A stretch of DNA of 20,578 nucleotides from CAZWUK01 sp964636685 (GTDB lineage Bacteria > Bacillota > Clostridia > Christensenellales > CAG-138): NCBI GenBank assembly GCA_964636685.1, contig CAZWUK010000040.1, forward strand, positions 1-20,578, in the 5' to 3' direction. Within the stretch, counting starts at the first letter, position 1. The number at the start of each line of letters is the position of its first letter. Under the pieces are notes generated by a model. It did no database searches. It was not told where the DNA came from and saw only the letters and a program-made list of their open reading frames with translations. Shown piece by piece: positions 7,555 through 14,560 of this stretch. A program made the position numbers and the translations under genes.

Positions 7555-7751
7555 TGTTCAGCTAGGACGGTTCTTGCGGGAGCGTCCGTCACTGTCGTAT
7601 TCCCTATAGCCGTCTCGATCGGTGGTTTTATGTACACGGCGTCGTCCGTGCCGATGCCGCTTTCCCCCGCCGCCAGCGCCGTCGCGGGCAGCAAGGCTAC
7701 GGTCAGCATAGCCGCAAGGGCAAGAGCGACCAGCCGTTTTGCGTGTTTCAC
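7518..7751 (-). pseudogene. Truncated fourth surface-protein gene (signal peptide only)
   Basis: From a GTG at 7751 this frame encodes a signal peptide nearly identical to those of the two genes upstream (MKHAKRLVALALAAM..., ending ALAAGES). A short piece of the mature start (GTDDAVY) follows, then unrelated sequence, and the frame runs out at 7518 inside the transposase remnant. The DUF6273-like body, the Ig-like part and the wall-sorting tail are all absent. The start lies 3 bases after the stop of the preceding gene, exactly as at the other junctions. It is best read as the last copy of the tandem array, cut off by an insertion-sequence event and later decayed. Confidence 0.75.
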
Positions 7752-7875
7752 GGGTTACTTCCCCCTTCTCTTTTTCAGTGCCACCCGGTTTCCCGCAAGC
7801 CCCAGGATTGCCAGCAGCGCGATTCCCAGCCATAGCACCGGTGTGGCGCTATCCCCCGTAGCTGGAATCTCCGGC
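7687..7875 (-). repeat. Junction repeat 3 (sorting tail plus signal peptide)
   Basis: One of three near-identical direct repeats. On the minus strand it encodes the (I)PATGD sorting signal, hydrophobic helix and KKRRGK tail of one gene, the stop, a CCC spacer, and the GTG start plus most of the signal peptide of the next. The other copies are at 8985-9173 and 10500-10672. Confidence 0.9.
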
Positions 7876-9049
7876 ACACCGTCCACCCCGCCCGTGCCGT
7901 TTATCATCAGCCTGACGTCACGAAAATTGCTGGCGTAATCCGTCTTTGCGTTGGAGGTCGCGCCGCCCGTGTTGTCGCCGTTGAACTGCTCGTTGAAAAT
8001 TTTCAGCGTATACGTCCCCGTCGTAAGACCCGCGGGGATGGTGATTTTCTGCGCCGTGCCGCTTCGGCATTGTTGACGATGCGGCCATAGTAGAGCACGC
8101 TGCCGCTGCTGTTCACCAGCATAGCGGACACATACTCGTTCGCGCCGGTCTTTGCGCCCGAATAGTCGATGGACACGCTGCCGCCCGCCGACACCGTGGC
8201 GCTGCTGCCGCTGCTCAGGCTTGCTGAAAACCCGCTGCGCGTGCTGTCTAAAAGCGTCAGCTTCCAGCCCGTCGCGCCGGAGGGGGTGAGGTTTTGCTTC
8301 AGCGCCCCCGCGCCCACCGGGCCGCTTGCCTTGCCGCCCACCGCGGCGGAGGTAAACAGCACCTTTGTCAGGTCCAGATTGCAGGCGGGGCGAAGATAAG
8401 CGGTCGTTCCACCAGCTGCTAATACAGAGTAAATTTCTCCAAGGTTATCCACATAATAAGCTCGGTTAGCCTTGCTGTCGTTATAAAAAAATGTGGAACG
8501 CAGCCACCATGCTGCCGCGTTGCTTTTATTCGCAAGCTCGTAAGCGATCCGCGCGGATCCGTCCGCAAAATACTTGCCACTCCCGGTCGCCGCCTCGTTC
8601 CAAGAAAGCGGAAACAGCTTTTGCCCCGTGAGATCGGGTTTACCGGAATGGATGCTGCCGCCGGTTAGGATTGTGTCCGCGATCGCGCCCTGCTCGCCCG
8701 TGGCAAAGCCCATATAAACCGCGGCCATCGCTGCTTGTAGATCGCTCCCGGAATAGGTTGCAAGTCCCCCGCTCCCAAATATTGCGCTGCCCAACAGATA
8801 TTGCGACAGCAGGGGCAGCACACCAGCGCCGGACGCAACGGTGGTCTCCGACAGGGTGTTTGAACTCAGTACATACCACGGCACGGTTTCATTATTGTAC
8901 GTGCCAAAGTACACGGTGTCGTCCGTGCCAAGCCCGCCTGTACCAAGCTGTATGGCGCTTTCCCCTGCCGCAAACGCTACGGTGGGCAGCAAGGCTACGG
9001 TCAGCATAGCCGCAAGGGCAAGGGCGACCAGCCGTTTTGCGTGTTTCAC
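7755..9049 (-). pseudogene. DUF6273-type surface protein gene with a frameshift near 8052-8065
   Basis: From GTG at 9049 the frame encodes a signal peptide ending near AFAAGES. A DUF6273-like domain follows (VYFGTYNN, VPWYVL, LLSQYLL, AAWWLRS, YLRPACNLDL), then a beta-rich module, and after VLYYGRIVNNAEAA it falls out of frame and stops at 8003. The other frame continues immediately with KITIPAGLTTGTYTLKIFNE, which matches the intact neighbour at 9053-10564, then EIPATGD, a hydrophobic helix and KKRRGK, with a stop at 7755-7757. One base appears to be missing near 8052-8065; the total span is 432 codons minus one base. As it stands the product would be secreted but not anchored. A sequencing error is possible. 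It lies in tandem with the upstream gene, 3 bases apart. Confidence 0.85.
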
Positions 9050-9173
9050 GGGTTACTTCCCCCTTCTCTTTTTCAGTGCCACCCGGTTTCCCGCAAGCCC
9101 CAGGATTGCCAGCAGCGCGATTCCCAGCCATAGCACCGGCGTGGCGCTATCCCCCGTAGCTGGAATCTCCGGC
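8985..9173 (-). repeat. Junction repeat 2 (sorting tail plus signal peptide)
   Basis: This direct repeat spans the stop of the 9053-10564 gene and the start of the frameshifted gene. By eye it differs from the copy at 7687-7875 at only a few positions over about 189 bp, including the synonymous third bases, so the identity is at DNA level and not only protein level. Confidence 0.9.
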
Positions 9174-10564
9174 GCCGCCACCACCCGCAGCGTAAAGACG
9201 GGGCTGGTGATGGGATCTGTGCCCTTCGCACCGCCCACGACGCAGCGATACTGATAGCCATTGTTGGCCATCGTCACCGCGCTGGTGGTATAGCTTGTGC
9301 CTGCCGCGCTTGGAATCGCCACAAAGCCGTTGCCGTCGCCCCGGTTGACGTACCATTGATACTCCGTGGCGTTTTGCGCCGTGACGGACAGGGCGGCGGT
9401 TTTGCCCACCGTAACCGTGACGGTCTTATTTTGCGTTGGGTCGGTGATGGTGGTGGCCGCGTTCACCGTCAGCGTCACGTCCTCGATCGCGCTGGAATAG
9501 TCGGTATTGTAATCGCCGTTGTACTGCTCGTTAAAGATTTTGAGCGTGTAGGTTCCCGCCGACAGCGCGGGAATGGCAATGTCCTGCGTTCCCGCAGCAT
9601 CGCCGCTTGCCGCGATGCTTTTCAGCCGCCCGTAGTATAAAACATTGCCGCTCCCGTCAACGAGCATAGCGGAGAGGTATTCGGGGGCTTGGGATGCTCC
9701 CACCTTTGCGCCGGAATAGGCAATGCTCACGTTCCCGCCCGCCGTAGTGGTGGAAACGGCTGTGGTCGTTACGTTAAAGGTGCGGGTGCTGTCGAGCAGC
9801 GTCAGCTTCCATGTGTTTTTGCTTGTGGTTGAGGGGGTCAAATTGGAATTGAACGCCCCCGCGCCCACTGCGCCGGAGGATTTTCCGCCTACGGCGGCAG
9901 ATGTGAAGAGGACAGATGACAGATCTAAATTTAAAGCGGGCCGAGCGCCGTAGTTGCTGTCCACAGGGTGGGTGCCTTCGTACCCGTCCTCAGCCGCGTA
10001 GAACGCGTAGTAAGCACTGTAGGACGAACGGAGCCACCACCACCCGGCGCTGCCGCTTGAATTCGTTATGTACGGTGCTTTTAGTGTATCGCTGCCCCAT
10101 GTGAGGGCTGCCGCTTCGTTATTCGATAGAGGATATAGGTGTGCGTTCGACACGGACGGGGATGATGAATTGCCTCCGCCAACACAATTGAGGCTTGTTA
10201 CCGTAGCTATCGCCCCGCGCTCCTGCGGGGTGAAGCCTGTCCCATTATAGAGCGCGTCCATATATGTGTTCAGCGTGCCGCCGCTGTAATAGCCGCTGCC
10301 TCTTGCTTGAAACTGCGAATTTCCCAACAGGTATTTCGACAGAAGAAACGCCTCATTTGTGCCTTTGCTCAGCGCGATCCACGGCACGTCGTAGGTCGTA
10401 CCGCTCTGCGTATAATTCCCGAAATATATCTCGTCCTTCGCTTTTAAGCCTGCCGTGCCAAGCTGTATGCCGCTTTCCCCTGCCGCCAGCGCCGTCGCGG
10501 GCAGCAAGGATACCATCAGCATTGCCGCAAGGGAAAGGGCGACCAGCCGTTTTACGTGTTTCAC
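9053..10564 (-). CDS. Secreted wall-anchored protein with DUF6273-like and Ig-like domains
   Basis: This 503-residue surface protein begins with a signal peptide (MKHVKRLVALSLAAM, cleavage near ALAAGES). A DUF6273-like domain at about 40-235 shows IYFGNYTQ, VPWIAL, LLSKYLL, WWWLRSS and ARPALNLDLSSVLF. A beta-sandwich-like module with VLYYGRL and AGTYTLKIFNE follows, then an Ig-like repeat ending YQYRCVV at about 375-465. The sorting signal IPATGD, a hydrophobic helix and KKRRGK complete it. The start is GTG, 3 bases after the previous stop, with the purine-rich GGGGGA of the previous gene's last codons as ribosome site. It is the second gene of the surface cluster. DUF6273 function is not established; a role in adhesion or glycan contact is only a guess. 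Confidence 0.88.
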   Translation of the reverse strand: MKHVKRLVALSLAAMLMVSLLPATALAAGESGIQLGTAGLKAKDEIYFGNYTQSGTTYDVPWIALSKGTNEAFLLSKYLLGNSQFQARGSGYYSGGTLNTYMDALYNGTGFTPQERGAIATVTSLNCVGGGNSSSPSVSNAHLYPLSNNEAAALTWGSDTLKAPYITNSSGSAGWWWLRSSYSAYYAFYAAEDGYEGTHPVDSNYGARPALNLDLSSVLFTSAAVGGKSSGAVGAGAFNSNLTPSTTSKNTWKLTLLDSTRTFNVTTTAVSTTTAGGNVSIAYSGAKVGASQAPEYLSAMLVDGSGNVLYYGRLKSIAASGDAAGTQDIAIPALSAGTYTLKIFNEQYNGDYNTDYSSAIEDVTLTVNAATTITDPTQNKTVTVTVGKTAALSVTAQNATEYQWYVNRGDGNGFVAIPSAAGTSYTTSAVTMANNGYQYRCVVGGAKGTDPITSPVFTLRVVAAPEIPATGDSATPVLWLGIALLAILGLAGNRVALKKRRGK

Positions 10565-10672
10565 GGGTTATTTCCCCCTTCTCTTTTTCAGTGCCACCCG
10601 GTTTCCCGCAAGCCCCAGGATTGCCAGCAGCGCGATTCCCAGCCATAGCACCGGTGTGGCGCTATCCCCCGT
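10500..10672 (-). repeat. Junction repeat 1 (sorting tail plus signal peptide)
   Basis: This copy spans the end of the 10568-11680 gene and the start of the next. Identity with the other two copies runs from the signal peptide through the stop and on to the TGDSATP codons, then ends where this gene has IPKTG in place of IPATG. Confidence 0.88.
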
Positions 10673-11680
10673 CTTGGGAATGCTCGCCGCCGCGGGTATG
10701 ATATTCACATAGTTGTTGCCCGCTTCCAGCGTGTAGGGTGTGACGCTGCTAGGCGTATACGCGCCGCTGCCGGACAGCCGCCACTGGTACCAGGCGGGAT
10801 TCGCGCCGAAGGCCGGCTGCGCCAAGAAGGCGGTCGCGTTTGCCAACGCCGAGGCGTCCGCCACAATCTGCCCGCCGCTGAAAAGAAGTTGCTCGGCGCC
10901 GATGGCGACAGTCGGTCTGGAGGAAGGATCGCTGCTGATTTCTCCTCTCATCACGCCGCCTGTTACCTTAATAAACCGGAAGCCTAATATCCCGCAGCTC
11001 TTATATGACGGGCCGGCAGTGCTGCCGGTTCCCTTGCCTGTGATGGAGCCGCCGGAAAGCGAAATGCCGCCAGCAGCGATGCCCGCAGACGACTCGCCAG
11101 AACCCGCAGTTGATTCACCGGTAATCGAACCGCCAGAAACGTTGAGCGCTCCAACGATAAAAGCGCCAAACGACGATAAAAAGCCGGCGGGACGTCTTTT
11201 GCCGGATATGCCTTTGAGCGTACCGCTCAATACGTTGACATCTTTTTCGACAAAAATACCCAGGCTTTGATATGCCATACCCCCAGTCGCGGTCAGCGAA
11301 CCGCCGCCCGACACGGTCAGGCTTCCAGCAACGCGCAAGCCTGTAACGTTGCTATTGCTGCTAGTATGATCTGGCGCAGTAGCGCTGTTGGCGCCAATCA
11401 ATACCAGCTTCAGGTCGCCGTCGGCATAAATGGAAGCATAATCAGTGGGATTAATCTGATAAGAAGCCGACGTCGGCACGCTTACGCCGCTGAGGGTCAA
11501 GGTGCCGGTGGCCGCGTCAAAGCTGGCCGTACCGCCGTATGCGGTCGTGCTCGGTGTGGAAGCGTCCAGCTTGGTATTTCCTACATAGACCTCGGTGACC
11601 GACGCCGCGTTCGCCTGCTTCGGCAGCAGCAGCAACGCCATGGTCGCGGCCAGTATCGCCGCAAATATTCGTTTTCCCAT
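10568..11680 (-). CDS. Secreted wall-anchored beta-helix-like protein
   Basis: The 370-residue product has a signal peptide (MGKRIFAAILAATM, cleavage near ANAA) unlike those of its neighbours. The middle consists of degenerate short repeats centred on VSGGS(L/I)TG at about 120-260 (GSLTVSGGGSLTATG, NVSGGSITG, SLSGGSITG, KVTGGVMRG), the pattern of a right-handed beta-helix or carbohydrate-binding surface protein. A short YQWRLSGSG module, also seen in Ig-like domains of such proteins, follows near residue 300. The C-terminus has SIPKTGD, a hydrophobic helix and KKRRGK, a sortase-type anchor identical at DNA level to the next genes. The start at 11680 has GGGAGG seven bases upstream; a GTG 15 bases earlier coincides with that site. 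It heads the tandem array. No catalytic motif was recognised. Confidence 0.85.
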   Translation of the reverse strand: MGKRIFAAILAATMALLLLPKQANAASVTEVYVGNTKLDASTPSTTAYGGTASFDAATGTLTLSGVSVPTSASYQINPTDYASIYADGDLKLVLIGANSATAPDHTSSNSNVTGLRVAGSLTVSGGGSLTATGGMAYQSLGIFVEKDVNVLSGTLKGISGKRRPAGFLSSFGAFIVGALNVSGGSITGESTAGSGESSAGIAAGGISLSGGSITGKGTGSTAGPSYKSCGILGFRFIKVTGGVMRGEISSDPSSRPTVAIGAEQLLFSGGQIVADASALANATAFLAQPAFGANPAWYQWRLSGSGAYTPSSVTPYTLEAGNNYVNIIPAAASIPKTGDSATPVLWLGIALLAILGLAGNRVALKKRRGK

Positions 11681-11767
11681 CCTCGTTCCTCCCACGTCTT
11701 GGGCAAACCGCCCCCGACTATATAAATATAAGGTTACTATACCGTGAAAATCCGCTTTTGCGCAGTA

Positions 11768-11787
11768 CCGATTTGGAGGAAAATCGG
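11768..11787. other. Hairpin between regulator and surface cluster
   Basis: CCGATTT (11768-11774) pairs with AAATCGG (11781-11787) around a 6-base loop. On the minus strand no T tract follows, so it is a poor terminator for the regulator gene. Read-through into the surface cluster is possible. The stretch between it and the surface gene is AT-rich (11717-11741) and may hold a promoter, but no convincing -35/-10 pair was found. Confidence 0.35.
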
Positions 11788-11797
11788 ATGCTTTTCC

Positions 11798-12961
11798 TTA
11801 GAGAATATAGTCCTTGAGCTGCTCTCTTTTATTGATGCCCAGCTTGGCATAAACCTCCGTTAAAATGTTCTTGAGCCTGCCAATGGAGAGATTCATGCGC
11901 CGCGCCGCCTCCGCGCAGCTTGCCCCGTGAACGATCAGGTACGCCGTCTGGTATTCCCGCGGGCTGAGGATCGTAGCGATATTGTCCTTGGCATATCGGT
12001 TATGAAAGCGCACCCAGTTTTTGGAACGCGCCTCCCATTGCGCAGAAATCGGCTTCAGATAGCCGGAATAACGGCAGGCGTGCAGGCATTCCTCCATCAG
12101 ACCGCCCAGAACGCCAAGCGTGTCCGCAAAGGGCGCGATAAAGCCATAGGGCAGACCCAGTTCCATGGCGGCAAGGAGAAACCGCCTTGCTTCCGCCATA
12201 TCGCCAAGCCCATAGCTGCTCACCGCGCACAGTACAAGATTATCGAGGTCGAGCCAGGAGAATGTATTCGTTTTCGCGCATAGAAGCACGGAAGCTTTCG
12301 CCGTATACAACGCGCCTGTCATGTCCTTGCTGTTGCGAAGGTGGAGCGCGTATAGATTCAGAAGAAACGGCTTGAGCGTTTCCGGAAACAGTGAAAAATC
12401 ACATTTTCGCAGCCAGTCCGGCGTCATGTCCGGCAGCACCATGCAGACCGCCGCCAGCGTTTTCGGCAGGGACAGCATCGCAAGGCTTCTTGCGTCGTCC
12501 GTCAGCGCCATGCGGCTTTCGAGAAAAGCTCCAATTTCGTAATACAGCGGATAATCCCCGGAGCTGATGGCGCTCACGGTAGCGAGGATCGTTGCGGTCA
12601 GGAATCTTTCGTCGTTCTTCTCCATTTGTCTCCAGACCGACTTGGCAGGCTCCGAATTGCCCCGCCGGTAGGCAAAGTCGGCTTGCGCAAGGGCAAGATA
12701 TTCCTTTGGAACCGTCGATAAGGCGTCCTCCGGCCTCCCCTTTGGCAAGCGCATGGCGGCCATATATTCATAGTGCGGCACGACGGCGCCCTGCCTTCGC
12801 GCCCTGCGCGGATCGATGGGCTTTTCGGCGTCGGCGGGAATCAGCCACGCGCCGCCAAGCTTCCGCGCGCCAAAAATCCTGCCCTCCGTCAAAAGTCTTT
12901 GCACGTTGCGCAGAGAAACGCCCCATCTTTTTGCCGTTTCCGCCGTCGATACATACTCCAT
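11798..12961 (-). CDS. Transcriptional regulator with N-terminal HTH and C-terminal LuxR-type HTH
   Basis: This 387-residue protein has two DNA-binding signatures. Residues 1-50 look like a MerR/excisionase-type helix-turn-helix (STAETAKRWGVSLRNVQRLL, then GARKLGGAWLIP). Residues of about 325-387 form a LuxR/GerE-type helix-turn-helix, with LSPREYQTAYLIVHG, then EAARRMNLSIGRLKNIL, then YAKLGINKREQL. The middle is helical and resembles TPR-like sensor regions of MalT/LAL-type regulators, but no nucleotide-binding P-loop is seen. The start at 12961 has AGAGGTG six bases upstream and a strong promoter at 12997-13025. Its position directly upstream of, and on the same strand as, the surface-protein array suggests that it controls that array, which is inference. 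Confidence 0.85.
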   Translation of the reverse strand: MEYVSTAETAKRWGVSLRNVQRLLTEGRIFGARKLGGAWLIPADAEKPIDPRRARRQGAVVPHYEYMAAMRLPKGRPEDALSTVPKEYLALAQADFAYRRGNSEPAKSVWRQMEKNDERFLTATILATVSAISSGDYPLYYEIGAFLESRMALTDDARSLAMLSLPKTLAAVCMVLPDMTPDWLRKCDFSLFPETLKPFLLNLYALHLRNSKDMTGALYTAKASVLLCAKTNTFSWLDLDNLVLCAVSSYGLGDMAEARRFLLAAMELGLPYGFIAPFADTLGVLGGLMEECLHACRYSGYLKPISAQWEARSKNWVRFHNRYAKDNIATILSPREYQTAYLIVHGASCAEAARRMNLSIGRLKNILTEVYAKLGINKREQLKDYIL

Positions 12962-12996
12962 TGACGCACCTCTTTCATCCGGTGAATTCTTCTCCT

Positions 12997-13025
12997 ATTA
13001 TATGCGGCACGGCGCATCGTTTCAA
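12997..13025 (-). promoter_or_regulatory. Sigma-A promoter of the dual-HTH regulator
   Basis: On the minus strand: TTGAAA (13020-13025), a 17-bp spacer, and TATAAT (12997-13002). Predicted start near 12990, giving a leader of about 29 bases with AGAGGTG before the ATG. Confidence 0.75.
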
Positions 13026-13121
13026 GGACATGCTTTGTCAGAGAACGCATTCCGTCCGTGTCAAAACATAGCTGGCGCAAAAGAAAGAAGCGCCGCGTCC
13101 TATACGCGATTTGGTATGCTA

Positions 13122-13150
13122 TTGACAGCAAAACGAACGCACAGTAGAAT
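13122..13150 (+). promoter_or_regulatory. Sigma-A promoter of the diguanylate cyclase gene
   Basis: TTGACA (13122-13127), a 17-bp spacer, and TAGAAT (13145-13150): a consensus -35 with a near-consensus -10. Predicted start near 13157, leaving a leader of about 88 bases before the ATG at 13245. This supports the short start over any start upstream of the promoter. Confidence 0.75.
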
Positions 13151-13244
13151 AAATCAGCTTCTTTGGTTTCATTTTTGCATGTCATATGGCAAATCGACGG
13201 ATGGAAGCTTGCGCGGAGCAGCATGCGACGGAAAGAGAGCGGCC

Positions 13245-14348
13245 ATGAATAAAACGGGAACTGTGTTCGGAATCAACATCAAACAGATGTTCAGCAGCGT
13301 GTCGGATCGGAAAATCGTCGATTCGATCAACATTCGAAATATTCGCAACGTATACACCTTCTCGGTGATCGCCTGCGTACTGGACGCGATCACCCTGATC
13401 CCATTTTCCGTGATGAACTGGGGACAGCCTGCGTTTTTTCATACCTTTTTCCACGTCAGCTATTGCGTAATCGCCTGCGCGGCGGTCGCGATTCTGGCAA
13501 AAAGGGCCATACGAAAATATGAACAGGAGAATACCATCTCCAATCTCCAATCAAATGTGTTGATCGCCTTCTTCTACATTTTGCTGTCTGTCTGGGGCAT
13601 CCTGGTCGATGCGGCGCATTACGGGGCGGGCGAGCAGATGCTGACCTTCTACATCGTGCAATTTTGCTTTGTATGCTTTGTTGCAATGCGGCCGCGGATC
13701 GGGAGCGTCCTGATTGCGTTGTCGTTCGCCGCTTTGTATTTCATCGTCTATCGGATCGACGGGGCGTCCGATGTGCAGCCCCAGAATTATAGTATACTGG
13801 CCATTATCGCCGTTTTTGGCAACGCGATACAGCACATGATGCTGCAGGAATCGGAAAAACGCAAGCTGGAGCTGCTGGAGCTGAATCAAATTCTCCAGCA
13901 GGAGGCGTCGATCGACGATCTGACGGAGCTGAAGAACCGGAAGGCGCTGCGCGGCGATTTCAGCAAGCACATCGGGAAAACGGTTTACACAATCATGGCG
14001 GACGTAGATCATTTTAAGTATTATAACGATACCTACGGTCATGTGATGGGCGACAATGTGCTGCGGCTGGTCGCATCCGCTACCAAAGAAGCGTTTCGAA
14101 ACGGAGAGGCTTACCGATATGGCGGAGACGAGTTTCTCATCATCCTCGCGGATTATACGGAGGAAGCTTTTTCAGAAAGCATAGCGGAATGGAAAGCGGC
14201 GATCAAATCTATCCGGATACCGGAGATAGCGCGTCCCATTGCTTGCAGCTATGGCTATGAGCACCGCAGCATCAACAGCGCAGAGGATCTTCGGAGCGCC
14301 ATAGAAGCGGCGGACGACGGGCTCTACAAAGCAAAAAAAGCAAGATAG
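13245..14348 (+). CDS. Membrane diguanylate cyclase (GGDEF)
   Basis: The 367-residue product has about six membrane segments (roughly 35-58, 65-85, 103-122, 130-148, 151-168, 180-198), a short helical linker (199-220), and a GGDEF domain (about 222-367). The active motif is intact: RYGGDEF with GGDEF at 293-297, and metal-binding D253 in MADVDHFKYYNDTYGH. It should make cyclic di-GMP from GTP. The inhibitory I-site RxxD is not present at the expected place before GGDEF (the sequence is FRNG), so product feedback may be missing. No EAL domain is fused. The start at 13245 is chosen because the promoter and transcription start lie downstream of all starts before 13157; the ATG at 13179 has no ribosome site. 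Transcribed divergently from the dual-HTH regulator. Confidence 0.9.
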   Translation: MNKTGTVFGINIKQMFSSVSDRKIVDSINIRNIRNVYTFSVIACVLDAITLIPFSVMNWGQPAFFHTFFHVSYCVIACAAVAILAKRAIRKYEQENTISNLQSNVLIAFFYILLSVWGILVDAAHYGAGEQMLTFYIVQFCFVCFVAMRPRIGSVLIALSFAALYFIVYRIDGASDVQPQNYSILAIIAVFGNAIQHMMLQESEKRKLELLELNQILQQEASIDDLTELKNRKALRGDFSKHIGKTVYTIMADVDHFKYYNDTYGHVMGDNVLRLVASATKEAFRNGEAYRYGGDEFLIILADYTEEAFSESIAEWKAAIKSIRIPEIARPIACSYGYEHRSINSAEDLRSAIEAADDGLYKAKKAR

Positions 14349-14510
14349 GGCGCGCGCTTTCTTTTGCGGGCGGTTCTGCCGTGCGGCAAGCGATGTGCGT
14401 CGCTGAAACCGCTTCGCAATTTCAAGGCGCAATCGGATCGGCAATCAAGCCGCGCAATCGGATGTGGTTCGCTTTTAGATCGTTTGTACAAATTGGCATT
14501 TAACCCAAAG

Positions 14511-14539
14511 CTGGCGGCAAGGGATCCCCCTGCCGCCAG
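14511..14539. terminator. GC-rich hairpin between convergent genes
   Basis: CTGGCGGCA (14511-14519) pairs perfectly with TGCCGCCAG (14531-14539), with three more G-C pairs possible inside. It lies 21 bases beyond the mutase stop codon and between convergent genes. The plus side continues TTTATCTT and the minus side CTTTGGGTT, so it is probably a bidirectional terminator with modest T tracts. The rest of 14349-14510 shows no gene. Confidence 0.6.
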
Positions 14540-14560
14540 TTTATCTTGTATGCTGTTCTT

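Noticed and set aside
7501..7938. Plus-strand open frames over the surface-protein junction repeats (also at 8841-9254 and 10455-10712)
   Set aside because: They recur only because the repeat DNA recurs; the minus-strand signal peptides and sorting tails explain the sequence.
7687..10672. Junction repeats as a CRISPR array or integron
   Set aside because: The repeats are coding, about 1.3-1.5 kb apart, and span gene ends; no short spacers, no attC-like sites and no integrase or cas gene are seen.
12816..13244. A 143-residue N-terminal extension of the diguanylate cyclase
   Set aside because: The frame is open, but it overlaps the divergent regulator gene and precedes the promoter at 13122-13150, and the first good start is the ATG at 13245.
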